Shown here: positions 36,095-46,993 of the stretch, in pieces
How the letters are laid out: every line of letters starts with the position of its first letter
Position numbering within the stretch: the stretch's first letter is position 1
Assembly (NCBI RefSeq): GCF_027579695.1
Contig: NC_083586.1
Coordinates: forward strand, 6,568,001-6,632,000
Source of the DNA: Neoarius graeffei
Taxonomy: Eukaryota; Chordata; Actinopteri; Siluriformes; Ariidae
Length of the DNA stretch: 64,000 nucleotides
Direction of reading: 5' to 3'
Program-made: the position numbers and the translations under genes
Notes under the pieces: model-generated
Seen by the model: the letters and a program-made list of their open reading frames with translations, nothing else
The model's database searches: none
What the model was told of the DNA's origin: nothing

Positions 36095-36560
36095 ACCCAA
36101 ACATCCACAAAGAGCTTTTTCTCCGTGAGAGTGTATGAGAGAGGGGAAAAAAGAAAAGCTTTGTGTGTGTTTATTTTTTTTTTTTAATTCTCAGGTAATA
36201 TACTTGCTGTTTCGTTCTGCACTACACTGAGCCACAGCAACGAAATCTCGTTCTAATGTGTATTGTTTGATGCAAATCTGAATGAAAATAAAGTCTATTT
36301 AAAATGAAGCAGAGAACAGAAAAGTACAGACACGAGTAACATCAGTAATACTTAACCGTTTCTATATGAAAGCTGTGTGTGAGAGAGAAACGCTTCAGAT
36401 GGTGGTAATAGAAATATAAGAATGGAATTAATTCTTATCTATAAAATTCTTCCATCAGTGCTGTGAATATAAAACGGCGGGAAGGGAGACAAAGCGAGGC
36501 GGAGGGGAAGGAAGTGGGCGGAGCGGTAGGAGGCGCCCCGTATGAGGAGGTTTGGAACTC
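36095..36560. other. Spacer between H4 and H2B
   Basis: Contains AATAAA signals and short simple sequence; no gene. Confidence 0.5.
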
Positions 36561-36563
36561 TGG

Positions 36564-36616
36564 CCAATAAAATATGTTCCTGCCTCGTGTCTAATTACAC
36601 TGCGGACCTGTAAATA
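36564..36616 (+). promoter_or_regulatory. CCAAT box and TATA-like element of H2B
   Basis: CCAAT at 36564-36568 and TAAATA at 36611-36616, about 60 bp upstream of the start codon. Confidence 0.65.
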
Positions 36617-36659
36617 GAGCGGCCGCGAGGCGGGCCTTATTCATTCTCTTACAGTTTAG

Positions 36660-37049
<390 letters not shown>

Positions 37050-37083
37050 AGCGCGCTGCTGCTGCCGCCTTCAGCAACCCAAC

Positions 37084-37099
37084 GGCTCTTTTAAGAGCC
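37084..37099 (+). terminator. Histone 3' stem-loop of H2B
   Basis: GGCTCTTTTAAGAGCC followed by ACCCAC, 34 bp after the stop codon. Confidence 0.97.
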
Positions 37100-37739
37100 A
37101 CCCACTTTCTCATAGAAGAGCAAATTCGTGTCTCTCTCTCTGTGTGCTGTTCCCTTGTTTTATAATAAATGCAGAATTGAATAAAAATATATTTACGGGA
37201 GATACAGCGAGAAAAGTTGCCACATCAGGAAAACCGACCTCCATCAATGAGTATGAAAGGAGCTATTTTACTTACAAAGCGAAAATAACCGAGTAAAAAT
37301 TATATGGGTGCTGCACTGAGTTATTTAAAATGTTTTATTTGTATCTGCGGATAAATGGAAATCTGACTTGTGACAATGTCCATTGTTAAAAACACAAAAC
37401 GTGTAAAGTGAGAAATGTATTGAAATAAGTACAAGGTTTTGTCCTTGATACACATAGACCAATTATTAAATACAACATTACCTTTGCTCATTTCCAAGCA
37501 GCGGAGAAAACTTTCTGCTTCTCTTCTGATTACTGAAGCGGCGCTCAGACACCACAATATCTAAAAGGACGGGTACAAAAACCTGTCAGTCAAACGGCGA
37601 GGAGTTCTAGAACTCTGGCCACTGTGTCTTAACAGCTGTTCTGTTTCACTGCTCCGACTCCACTCGAACCGTGAGCTCAAACAGAACGGTGCTCCGTGCA
37701 GGGGATGGAGACGGGCTCGTTTCTGTGAGACAGTGAGGT
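37100..37739. other. Spacer between H2B and H3 (convergent ends)
   Basis: AATAAA-like signals near 37165; otherwise no gene or repeat. Confidence 0.5.
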
Positions 37740-37755
37740 GGCTCTTAAAAGAGCC
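37740..37755 (-). terminator. Histone 3' stem-loop of H3
   Basis: On the - strand the same 16-bp palindrome followed by ACCTCA, 27 bp after the H3 stop. Confidence 0.97.
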
Positions 37756-37782
37756 TTTGTGTGCGTTAGACGGAGTCCGCGT

Positions 37783-38708
<926 letters not shown>

Positions 38709-38724
38709 GGCTCTTAAAAGAGCC
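38709..38724 (-). terminator. Histone 3' stem-loop of H2A
   Basis: Same 16-bp palindrome on the - strand followed by ACCCATC. Confidence 0.97.
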
Positions 38725-38757
38725 TTTGGGGACTGACGAATGCAGCAGTGGGGGAGT

Positions 38758-39589
<832 letters not shown>

Positions 39590-39605
39590 GGCTCTTAAAA
39601 GAGCC
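39590..39605 (-). terminator. Histone 3' stem-loop of H1
   Basis: Same 16-bp palindrome on the - strand followed by ACCCATG, 33 bp after the H1 stop. Confidence 0.97.
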
Positions 39606-39638
39606 GTTTAGGGAAAGAAAACAGTCAAACAAGCATGT

Positions 39639-40226
39639 TTACTTCTTTTTGGGGGCCGCCTTTTTCGCCTTGGCCGTTTTGGGCTTTACGGCTTTGGGCT
39701 TGGCAGTTTTTGTTTTCTTCGCGCTCTTGGCAGCCTTTTTGGGGGTCGACGGTTTTTTCGCCTTCTTCGGGCTCTTGGTGGATTTCTTGGCGGCGGCGGG
39801 GGGCTTCGCCTTCTTAGGAGACTTCTTGGCGGCGGGTTTCTTGGCCGCTATCTTCTTGGGCTTCTTAGCGGCCGCCTTTCTGGCTTTGGGCGCGGCTTTC
39901 TTGCCTTCGGTCTGCGTCTTGTTCAGCTTGAAAGAGCCAGACGCACCGGTCCCTTTGGTCTGCACCAGGACGCTTTTCCTCACAAGGTTCCTGACGGCGA
40001 TTTTAACGCGGGAGTTGTTCTTCTCCACATCGTATCCGGCGGCCTGTAAAGCTTTCTTCAAGGCGGAGAGGGACACGCCGCTCCTCTCCTGCGACGCAGA
40101 AACCGCTTTGATGATGAGCTCGCCGACGCTCGGGCCTGATCTCTTGCTCTTTGAAGCTGCTTTCTTTGAAGCTGCTTTCTTCTTGGGCGCTTTGGCCGGC
40201 GCGGCGGCGGGAGCGACTTCTGCCAT
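39639..40226 (-). CDS. Linker histone H1
   Basis: Binds linker DNA at the nucleosome dyad and compacts chromatin. The start at [10 protein letters not shown] (40226) is chosen because it gives the typical family N terminus; an in-frame ATG 27 codons upstream lies in promoter sequence. Residues about 30-105 form the winged-helix globular domain ([21 protein letters not shown] ... [19 protein letters not shown] ... [13 protein letters not shown]). The C-terminal half is Lys/Ala/Pro-rich with several SPKK-type CDK sites ([16 protein letters not shown]). Length is 195 residues, in the usual range for somatic H1. It is the last gene of the - strand trio and has the 3' stem-loop. Confidence 0.98.
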   Translation of the reverse strand: MAEVAPAAAPAKAPKKKAASKKAASKSKRSGPSVGELIIKAVSASQERSGVSLSALKKALQAAGYDVEKNNSRVKIAVRNLVRKSVLVQTKGTGASGSFKLNKTQTEGKKAAPKARKAAAKKPKKIAAKKPAAKKSPKKAKPPAAAKKSTKSPKKAKKPSTPKKAAKSAKKTKTAKPKAVKPKTAKAKKAAPKKK

Positions 40227-40371
40227 CTGTCTCGGAGCTCCGGAACGGAAGCGAGTGAAACGCTGTGTGGGAAACGGAGGCCAGGGGCGGGGCTTAAAAG
40301 CGCTCATGAGAACGTTTGAGACTCAACCGCGCTGCCGCTGAGTGAGCGCGTTGCCGTCACACACTCGCACT

Positions 40372-40378
40372 TGTGTTT
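40372..40378 (-). promoter_or_regulatory. H1-type AAACACA box
   Basis: AAACACA on the - strand about 145 bp upstream of the H1 start codon; this is the known H1-gene promoter element. Confidence 0.65.
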
Positions 40379-40977
40379 TCTCACGGCGTTTCTCGGCGAA
40401 AATAAGACTCGGAAGACAAGATCCAAAGCGATCGAGCACACGTTTAGCGAGAACGGGCTTTCTCGTTCCTCCCGAGCTCCAGCAGGCCCAGGTACAGACC
40501 GAGCGTGTCGCGCAGTGGCCATAAAACAGCACGGTGCGGCTCGAGCCGGCGGGCTGCGCGCTTTGTGCGATGCCGTGTGTAAAAACGGGCTGAGAAACGG
40601 CGTGGCCGCTGTAAGCGCTCTGGGCTGAGTGGAAGGAAGGAGAGCCCTGTCAATGACCCTGATGGATTTCCACTGTCCGAGTGTAGTGTGCAGTTTTGGA
40701 AACGGAGCCGCTTTTGTGCTGTGGAAAGCACAGCTTTGGAGTGAGTGTGCGCGCGCCTGCGGGCCAGGGGTGTGTGTGTCAGGTGTGTGTGTGTGTGTGT
40801 CTATGTGGGCGAGTTGTGGTGTTGGATTTGGTGGAATTTGATGTGCCAACAGGAAGACTAGGCCAGGCGGAGACTCTGCTGCAGCCTTTTGGTTATTTTA
40901 TTCCACACTCCTGGAGCTCTACTCGGACAACATCAAAAGAGATGTGAACCCTACTGTGGAATTCCTTCCTGATGCTT
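40379..40977. other. GC-rich H1 upstream region, then spacer
   Basis: CpG-rich to about 40600, TG-rich near 40760-40800, no exon recognised. Confidence 0.5.
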
Positions 40978-41127
40978 TAATCCTAACACGAATCATGTTG
41001 TGAAGCTACAACCCTAAAAATTATCACTTTGCGCAGCTACAACCCTAAAAATTATCACTTTGCGCAGCTATAACCATAAAAATTATCACTTTGCGCAGCT
41101 ATAACCCTAACACAAATTACTTTGGGC
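40978..41127 (-). repeat. Short 31-bp tandem array related to the large minisatellite
   Basis: About five units of 31 bp, e.g. GCAGCTATAACC followed by TAAAAATTATCACTTTGC. The last units match the reverse complement of the 60357-64000 monomer at 23-24 of 31 positions (shared GCAGCTAT, CTAA and TCACTTTG blocks). It ends where a truncated L2 copy begins. Confidence 0.8.
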
Positions 41128-42719
41128 AGCTGTAAGGACATTAGACACTGGATGCTGGAAAATAACGAATTTACCGTCGGAATTTTTCTCGACTTATCTA
41201 AAGCTTTTGACACCGTAGATCACAATATACTACTCAATAAACTAAACTCCTATGGTTTTAAAGGTTTTGCCTTCCAATGGTTAAAAGATCATCTGTCATA
41301 TAGAAAGCAATATGTTTTTAGTAATAGTTTTGTCTCATTCCATAAAACTGTAACATGTGGAGTCCCTCAAGGATCCATACTTGGTCCTCTTTTGTTCTTG
41401 ATTTATGTGAATGACCTCGCCTTGGTATCAGACAAACTCTTTACATTACTATTTGCAGACGATACTAATCTATTCATGTCTCATAAAAATTTTGATACAT
41501 TTATAACAACGATAAATGTTGAACTAGGCAAGCTAAATTGCTGGTTCAAGGCAAATAAGTTGTCCATCAATATAGATAAAACAAATTTCATAATCTTTAC
41601 AGGAAAAAATAAGAAATACAGTATAGAAATGGCTAAGATTCATAGATGACAAACCCATTAAACAGGTAATTAATACACATTTTCTTGGAGTCATTATAGT
41701 TGAAAAACTCACATGGAAGTTTCATATTGATCATATTTGCAAACAGATTTACAAGAATATTGGAATCATAAGAAAAGTTGCAAGTTGCCTTTCACGTAAA
41801 ATATTTATGACTTTGTATTACAGCTTGATATACCCATGTTTAACATATTGCAATATTATCTGGGCAAATACTTATACTACTTCCATCAAACCACTGTACC
41901 AGTTACAAAAGCGCTTTGTGAGAATTGCATCAAATGTCCCTTTCTTAGCAAACTCAGCGACTCTATTTTACGATCTGAAAGTCTTGACAGTATATGACAT
42001 AAACAAACTTCAAACAGCCATTTTCGTTTATAAAGTAATCCATAAAAGTTCTTATTTACCAGAGCATTACAAGGATTTATTCAAATTCAATTTAGATATC
42101 CATAGTCATAGTACCAGACAGCAAAACAATTTAAGGCCAATAATGACAAAATCTAATCTAAGGCAATTCACAATAATGTTTAGAGGCCCCTCCATATGGA
42201 ACAGTTTAAGTCAATCCCTAAGAAATTGTTTGTCCCTACCCACTTTCAAAAAATATATAAAAAATGACATCATAGACAAGCCAACTACCCCCTCCTGATT
42301 TGTTTGTTTTTCTTGTTTTTTATGTTTACTTATATACGTAAAGATTTGGTATTTACTTTTTTTTTTACTTTTTCTACTATGTACTTATGATTTATTACTT
42401 ATTAGTTTAAATTGTGTATTTGGTTTTCTTTAACTTCTGTTTAATTTGATATGTTATTTGATTTTATTATCTCATAAGTTAGTTAGTTTATTAGTTTTTC
42501 CTTATTTTCTTGTATTTCAATAATGATTTACTTTTTTCTTTTGTTTGATCTTATTTATGTATGTATGTATGTATGTATGTATGTATGTATGTATGTATGT
42601 ATGTATGTTATAATCACAGAAGTTGTTATGACCATACAGTAATTAATCATAGTATTGAGGTATTTCACCTGACGTCACAGGGTCACGTGACGCCCCGGTG
42701 TCCACCATTTTGGACGGCA

Positions 42720-43163
42720 AGCTAGCTAATGTCAACAACAGTAGCTAGTATGTTACTGTAGCAATATTTACGTTCATTCATTTGGATGACTGTTAAAACC
42801 TTTCAGTCTCAAGTTTTTCCTTTACTGGATTTACTAGTTTACTGAGCTAGCGCGCGATGGCTCCCGGCTCGGCCGGGGAGCGCGCGATGGCTCCCGGCTC
42901 GGCCGGGGAGCGCGCGATGGCTCCCGGCTCGGCCGGGGAGCGCGCGATGGCTCCCGGCTCGGCCGGGGAGCGCGCGATGGCTCCCGGCTCGGCCGGAGAG
43001 CGCGCGATGGCTCCCGGCTCGGCCGAGCGCGCTAGCTCAGTAAACTAGTAAATACAGTAAAGGAAAAACTTGAGACTGAAAGGTTTTAACAGTCATCCAA
43101 ATGACTGAACGTAAACATTGCTACAGTAACATACCAGCTACAATGTTGTTGACATTAGCTAGT
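42720..43163. repeat. Palindrome with 30-bp GC-rich minisatellite in the loop
   Basis: Arms 42720-42855 and 43027-43163 are about 95% complementary. The loop holds six copies of a 30-bp unit (CGCGCGATGGCTCCCGGCTC then GGCCGGGGAG) from 42851. Because the unit is a multiple of three, one frame reads MAPGSAGERA repeatedly; no evidence suggests it is translated. Confidence 0.95.
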
Positions 43164-43350
43164 GCTAACAGCTAGTTGCTAATACACTGCTACAACTACA
43201 CCGACCCTAATAATACAGTTCTTAGTCATTGCCTGGTAACAGCAAATTTATAACGGGCCATGTCTCAACAGACTAAGAAGTTATTTCAATGACATTTAAT
43301 AACATTTTGTTTATCCTGAGGACCGAAAGTAAATGAAAATGTGAACAAAC

Positions 43351-43698
43351 CTTAGCTGTAATCAGATGGCTACCACCGGCTCCAGGGACGACCCACTGAT
43401 GTAGGCATGTTACCCAGCCTGACACAAAATATTTGTAGGCATCCAAACTCTTATACGCTTTCAGATCAATACCTGTGTATGGCGATGGGTTTTTAACGAC
43501 ATAGGTATACAGATCATGTGGGCCGAAGTCAGGTAAAGACGAGGGCTTCGTGTACTTCCGTACGTCACTGAACAATCCTGGTGGAAGCAAGTAAACGTCG
43601 TTCTCTAAGCCTGCTAACCTCAATTTTTGCAAATACCTCTCCCTCTGCTCGCCCTGTAAATGCCCTACATCACTGGATAGTGAAGGTGTTTTCTGCAT
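43351..43698 (-). CDS. Retained first exon(s) of a YqaJ-type ISL2EU gene
   Basis: The 116-codon frame starts MQKTPSLSSDVG (43698) and ends at an AAG/GTTTGT donor. It includes YLLPPGLFSDV, DLYTYVVKNPSPYTG, LKAYKSLDAYKYFVSGWV and HQWVVPGAG. It aligns without gaps to exon 25955-26218 of the large element (YLFPPGVFTDM, DLYHYVVFNPSPYSGQ, MKAYRSLDAYSYFVAGWV). The rest of the gene, including nuclease domains, is gone. The two proteins are clearly diverged, so the source was a different subfamily from the large copy. Confidence 0.75.
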
Positions 43699-44159
43699 CT
43701 TGCTCCTTTTTCTTTTATGTTTTTCATTTGTCGCCTTCCTCACATTCAAACTGATTCGATGACTTGGTCACGTGAGTGAAATACCTCAATAGGGGAAAAC
43801 CCTTGAAAACCCTTGGAGGTTTCTGGTCTTTCCCTGCATGTTCTTTTTTCTCTGTTTTAACAAAATGACGTGTTTCTTTTATGTGCAAATAAACAATAAA
43901 CAATGCTTATTAATTTCCTTCTGCTTAACTCTGACAAGACTGAAGCACTTGTACTTGGACCACATGCAGCTAGAAGTAAGTTTTCTGATTCCACAGTAAC
44001 TCTGGATGGCCTTCCTGTTTCTTCACGTGCAGCAGTAAAAGACCTCGGAGTGATTATCGACCCCAGTCTTTCATTCGAAACTCACATTGATAAAATCACC
44101 CGGAAAGCTTTCTTTCATCTCAGAAATATTGCTAAGATAAGAAATTTAATGTCACTACA

Positions 44160-44523
44160 TCTCATCTCATTATCTCTAGCCGCTTTATCCTGTTCTACAG
44201 GGTCGCAGGCAAGCTGGAGCCTAACCTCAGCTGACTACAGGTGAAAGGCGGGGTACACCCTGGACAAGTCGCCAGGTCATCACAGGGCTGACACATAGAC
44301 ACAGACAACCATTCACACTCACGGTCAATTTAGAGTCACCAGTTAACCTAACCTGCATGTCTTTGGACTGTGGGGGAAACCGGAGCACCCGGAGGAAACC
44401 CACGCGGACACGGGGAGAACATGCAAACTCCACACAGAAAGGCCCTCAGCGGCCACGGGGCTCGAACCTGGACCTTCTTGCTGTGCAGCGACAGCGCTAA
44501 CCACTACACCACTGTGCCACCCC
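44160..44523 (-). mobile_element. V-SINE at the L2/Rex1-like junction
   Basis: Full-length - strand copy (tail CTCATCTCATTATC at the left, head with CCACTACACCACTGTGCC at the right). No clear target duplication, probably because it lies at a rearranged junction. Confidence 0.9.
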
Positions 44524-45502
44524 TAGTGCAAAGATGAATAGTAAATTTAAATAAGTAAAAAAAAATATATAAGTAACAGTGAGCACAGAATGACAGTATG
44601 AGTGTGCAGATATTTTGCAAGTGATATTACTGATATATGAATCTGGATTTTAGCTGTTCATCACAGAGACAGCCTGAGGGAAGAAACTGTTCTTGTGTCT
44701 GGTTGTTTTTGCATACAGTGATCTATATAGCCTCCCTGAGGGGAGAAAATTAAACAGATTGTGACCAGGGTGTGATGGGTCCGCAGAGATGTTACTTGCT
44801 CGTTTCCTGACTCTGGACAAGTATAAGTCTTGGATGGAGGGCAGGGTGACACCAATAATTTTCTCTGCAGACCTTATTGTCCATTGCAGTCTGTTCTTCT
44901 CCTGTTTGGTGACCGATCCAAACCAAACAGTGATGGAAGAGCAAAGAACAGACTGAATGATGGCAGAGTAGAATTGTGTCAGCAGCTCCTTAGGCAGGTT
45001 GAGCTTCCTGAGCTGGCGCAGAAAGTACAACCTCTGCTGAGCCTTTTTGATGATAGTGACTGTGTTTGTCTCCCACTTCAAGTCCTGAGAGATTATGGAA
45101 CCCAGAAACCTGAAGCTTTCAATGGCAGTCACAGTGTTGTTGGTGATGGTGATGGGCAGCAGAGTGGGGGGCCTCCTCCTAAAGTCCACTGTCATCTCCA
45201 CAGTTTTGAGCATGTTCATCTCCAGATTGTTCTGACTGCACCACCAGACCAGCCGTTCAACCTCCCATCTGTATGTAGACTTGTCACCATCCCGGATGAA
45301 GCCGATGACCATTGTATCGTCTGCAAATTTCAGGAGTTTAACAGACGGGTCTCTTGAGGTGCAGTCATTGGTATGGACCCTTTTCACGTGACGTCACGAC
45401 AAATGCGGCCGCCATTTTGGATGTGTACTACCAGTAGTTTACCACAGCCAGCATTGAGGAACGGCAGCAAAGAAAGTGTTTATTTTCAGCAAGACTTCCA
45501 TC

Positions 45503-45650
45503 ATGCCACTATATTGTTGTGCACCTGGATGTAGTAACCATCAACAAACAAGGCAAGGGTTATCATTTTATCGGATCCCGGTAGATGCTGACCGACGGAG
45601 AAGATGGATAGCGGCATACCAACCCTTGTGTAGTGACCACTTTGTTGGAG
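45503..45650 (+). CDS. Retained THAP-domain first exon of an ISL2EU transposase
   Basis: Starts MPLYCCAPGCSNHQQ with C5 and C10 of the THAP C2CH finger, then GLSFYRIPVDADRRRRWIAA and CSDHFVGG, and ends at a GTAAGA donor. About a dozen residues between WIAA and CSDHF present in the THAP exon at 14565 are missing, so the finger probably cannot fold. No other part of the transposase remains. Confidence 0.75.
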
Positions 45651-45705
45651 GTAAGACGAATAAAATTAACCAGAAAAGGCATTACATTGCTGTTAACATT
45701 CCATT

Positions 45706-46055
45706 CTAGTTTACTGTAATTATGATCCGGCAGCTATTTACACCGGATCCAGTGTAAATAGCCGCCGGATCCAACGTCCGAGGTTCTGGAGCGCGCTCGC
45801 TTGCGGCCCGGCCGGAGCCGGCGGCCGCGGAGCTGGCGCTCGCTCGCGGCCCGGCCGGAGCCGGCGGCCGCGGAGCCGGCGCGCGCTCGCGGCCCGGCCG
45901 GAACCGGCAGCCGCGGAGCCGGCGCGCGCTCGCTCGCGGCCCGGCCGCGGAGCCGGCGTGTGCGCGCTCGCGGCCCGGCCGGACCTTGGCTCCGGCAGCT
46001 ATTTACACTGGATCCGGTGTAAATAGCTGCCAGATCATAATTACAGTAAACTAGT
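45706..46055. repeat. Palindrome enclosing a GC-rich degenerate tandem repeat
   Basis: Arms of about 65 bp (45706-45770 and 45985-46055) are themselves partly palindromic around GGATCC. The loop, 45780-45980, is a degenerate repeat rich in GCGGCCCGGCCGG and GAGCCGGCGGCCGCGGAG. The TAGTTTACTG motif in the arms also occurs in the palindrome of derivative 1. Confidence 0.85.
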
Positions 46056-46502
46056 AAATACAGTTTTCTGCATCTCGCTCCTTTTTCTTTTATGTTTGTC
46101 GCCTTCCTCGCATTCAAACCGATTTGAGCCGAAGTTCACTACATGTCCAAAATGGCGGTCGCGTTTACGAAGGTCACGTGACTGAAAAGGGTCCATAAAG
46201 GGAGAAGAGCAGTGGGGAGAGCACACACCCTTGGGGGGCGCCAGTGCTGACAGTCTGAGTGCTGGATATGATGCTCCCCATCCTCACCTGCTGCTTCCTG
46301 TCAGTCAGGAAGTTTGTAATCCACTGACAGGTGGAGGAGGGCACAGTGAGCTGGGTGAGCTTGGTGTGGAGGATGTCTGGAACAATGGTGTTGAATGCTG
46401 AACTGAAGTCCATGAACAGAATCCTGGCGTATGTCCCTGCAGAGTCAAGGTGTTGCAGGATGTAGTGCAGTCCCATATTGATTGCATCATCCGCTGACCT
46501 GT

Positions 46503-46981
46503 TGTTAGGGTTTTGCTGGGATTCGAACCTGGTTCGTTGGTGTGATAATCCAGCAAACCCCCACTAGGCCACCAGGGGGATGACTCAAATGCAGAGGCGT
46601 GAGGCGGAAGTAGAAAAAGAATCAAAAGGTTTATTTAAACTATATACACTATATACAGGGCAAAACAAAAGACAAAAAAAAAACCAAAGAGTATAATCCA
46701 AAAGAAAAGCAAAGTGCAAAAATTCAAAAGCTAAGAAGATCAAAAAACACAGTACAAAGGAAACTGGAGATAAACATAACAGCACAAAGACTCCGTGACA
46801 AGAGGACTGAACTCAGGGGTATAAATAGACAAACTAATTAAGGACACAGGTGAAGATAATTAGGCAATTAACACAAACACAAGACACAGGAACAGTGGCG
46901 GCCTCTAGAGGCCAAAATAAACACGACATGAAAAGGAAATAACAGCGGCCTCTAGAGGCCAAAACAGTCCTAGTCCTAACA
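46503..46981 (-). repeat. LTR of the Gypsy element (3' LTR)
   Basis: 479 bp, bounded by TGTTAGG and CCTAACA. A purine-rich tract lies just inside it on the element's strand (AGAGGGGGGG), as expected for the plus-strand primer. Confidence 0.95.
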
Positions 46982-46993
46982 GGACCCCCCCCT

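Larger units (their letters stand above)
42655..43789 (-). mobile_element. Non-autonomous ISL2EU derivative 1
   Basis: Ends TTGAGGTATTTCACCTGACG and GAGTGAAATACCTCAA with TA on both sides (42653-42654, 43790-43791). The first 75 bp are nearly identical to the large element at 14395. The 1,135-bp body consists of a large palindrome with a GC-rich 30-bp minisatellite at its centre and the first exon of a YqaJ-type gene. Confidence 0.93.
41157..43902 (+). mobile_element. Second LINE (CR1/L2 group), 5'-truncated, nested in the L2 copy
   Basis: Inserted within L2 with ATGCT duplicated at 41152-41156 and 43903-43907. The coding part (to 42298, shifted near 41640) has IFLDLSKAFDTVDH, GVPQGSILGPLLFL, FADDTNLF and FKANKLSINIDKTNF, i.e. 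reverse-transcriptase palm motifs, then a C-terminal region with SLIYPCLTYCN. The 3' UTR includes a (GTAT)n run at 42555-42608 and ends AATAAACAATAAACA. The endonuclease is absent. It carries the ISL2EU derivative 42655-43789. Confidence 0.82.
45374..46195. mobile_element. Non-autonomous ISL2EU derivative 2
   Basis: Ends TGGACCCTTTTCACGTGACG and GTCACGTGACTGAAAAGGGTCCA are inverted repeats with CACGTG inside. TA is duplicated (45372-45373, 46196-46197); the interrupted LINE frame reads SLY-TNDC across the empty site, which confirms the borders. It contains a THAP exon on the left, a GC-rich palindrome in the middle and, near 46050-46117 on the - strand, sequence like the N-terminal region of the YqaJ-type gene of derivative 1. 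Confidence 0.93.

Noticed and set aside
41122-41160. KDIRHWML start fused to a reverse-transcriptase frame as one protein
   Set aside because: The join is the border between an L2 piece and the inserted LINE, with the target duplication ATGCT; it is not a native protein start.
42857-43048. Open frame encoding MAPGSAGERA repeats
   Set aside because: It is open only because the GC-rich minisatellite unit is 30 bp; it lies in the loop of a palindrome and has no promoter or family support.
45734-46022. Arg/Ala/Pro-rich frames in the GC-rich block
   Set aside because: Both strands and several frames are open because of GC-rich tandem repeats; no protein family fits.
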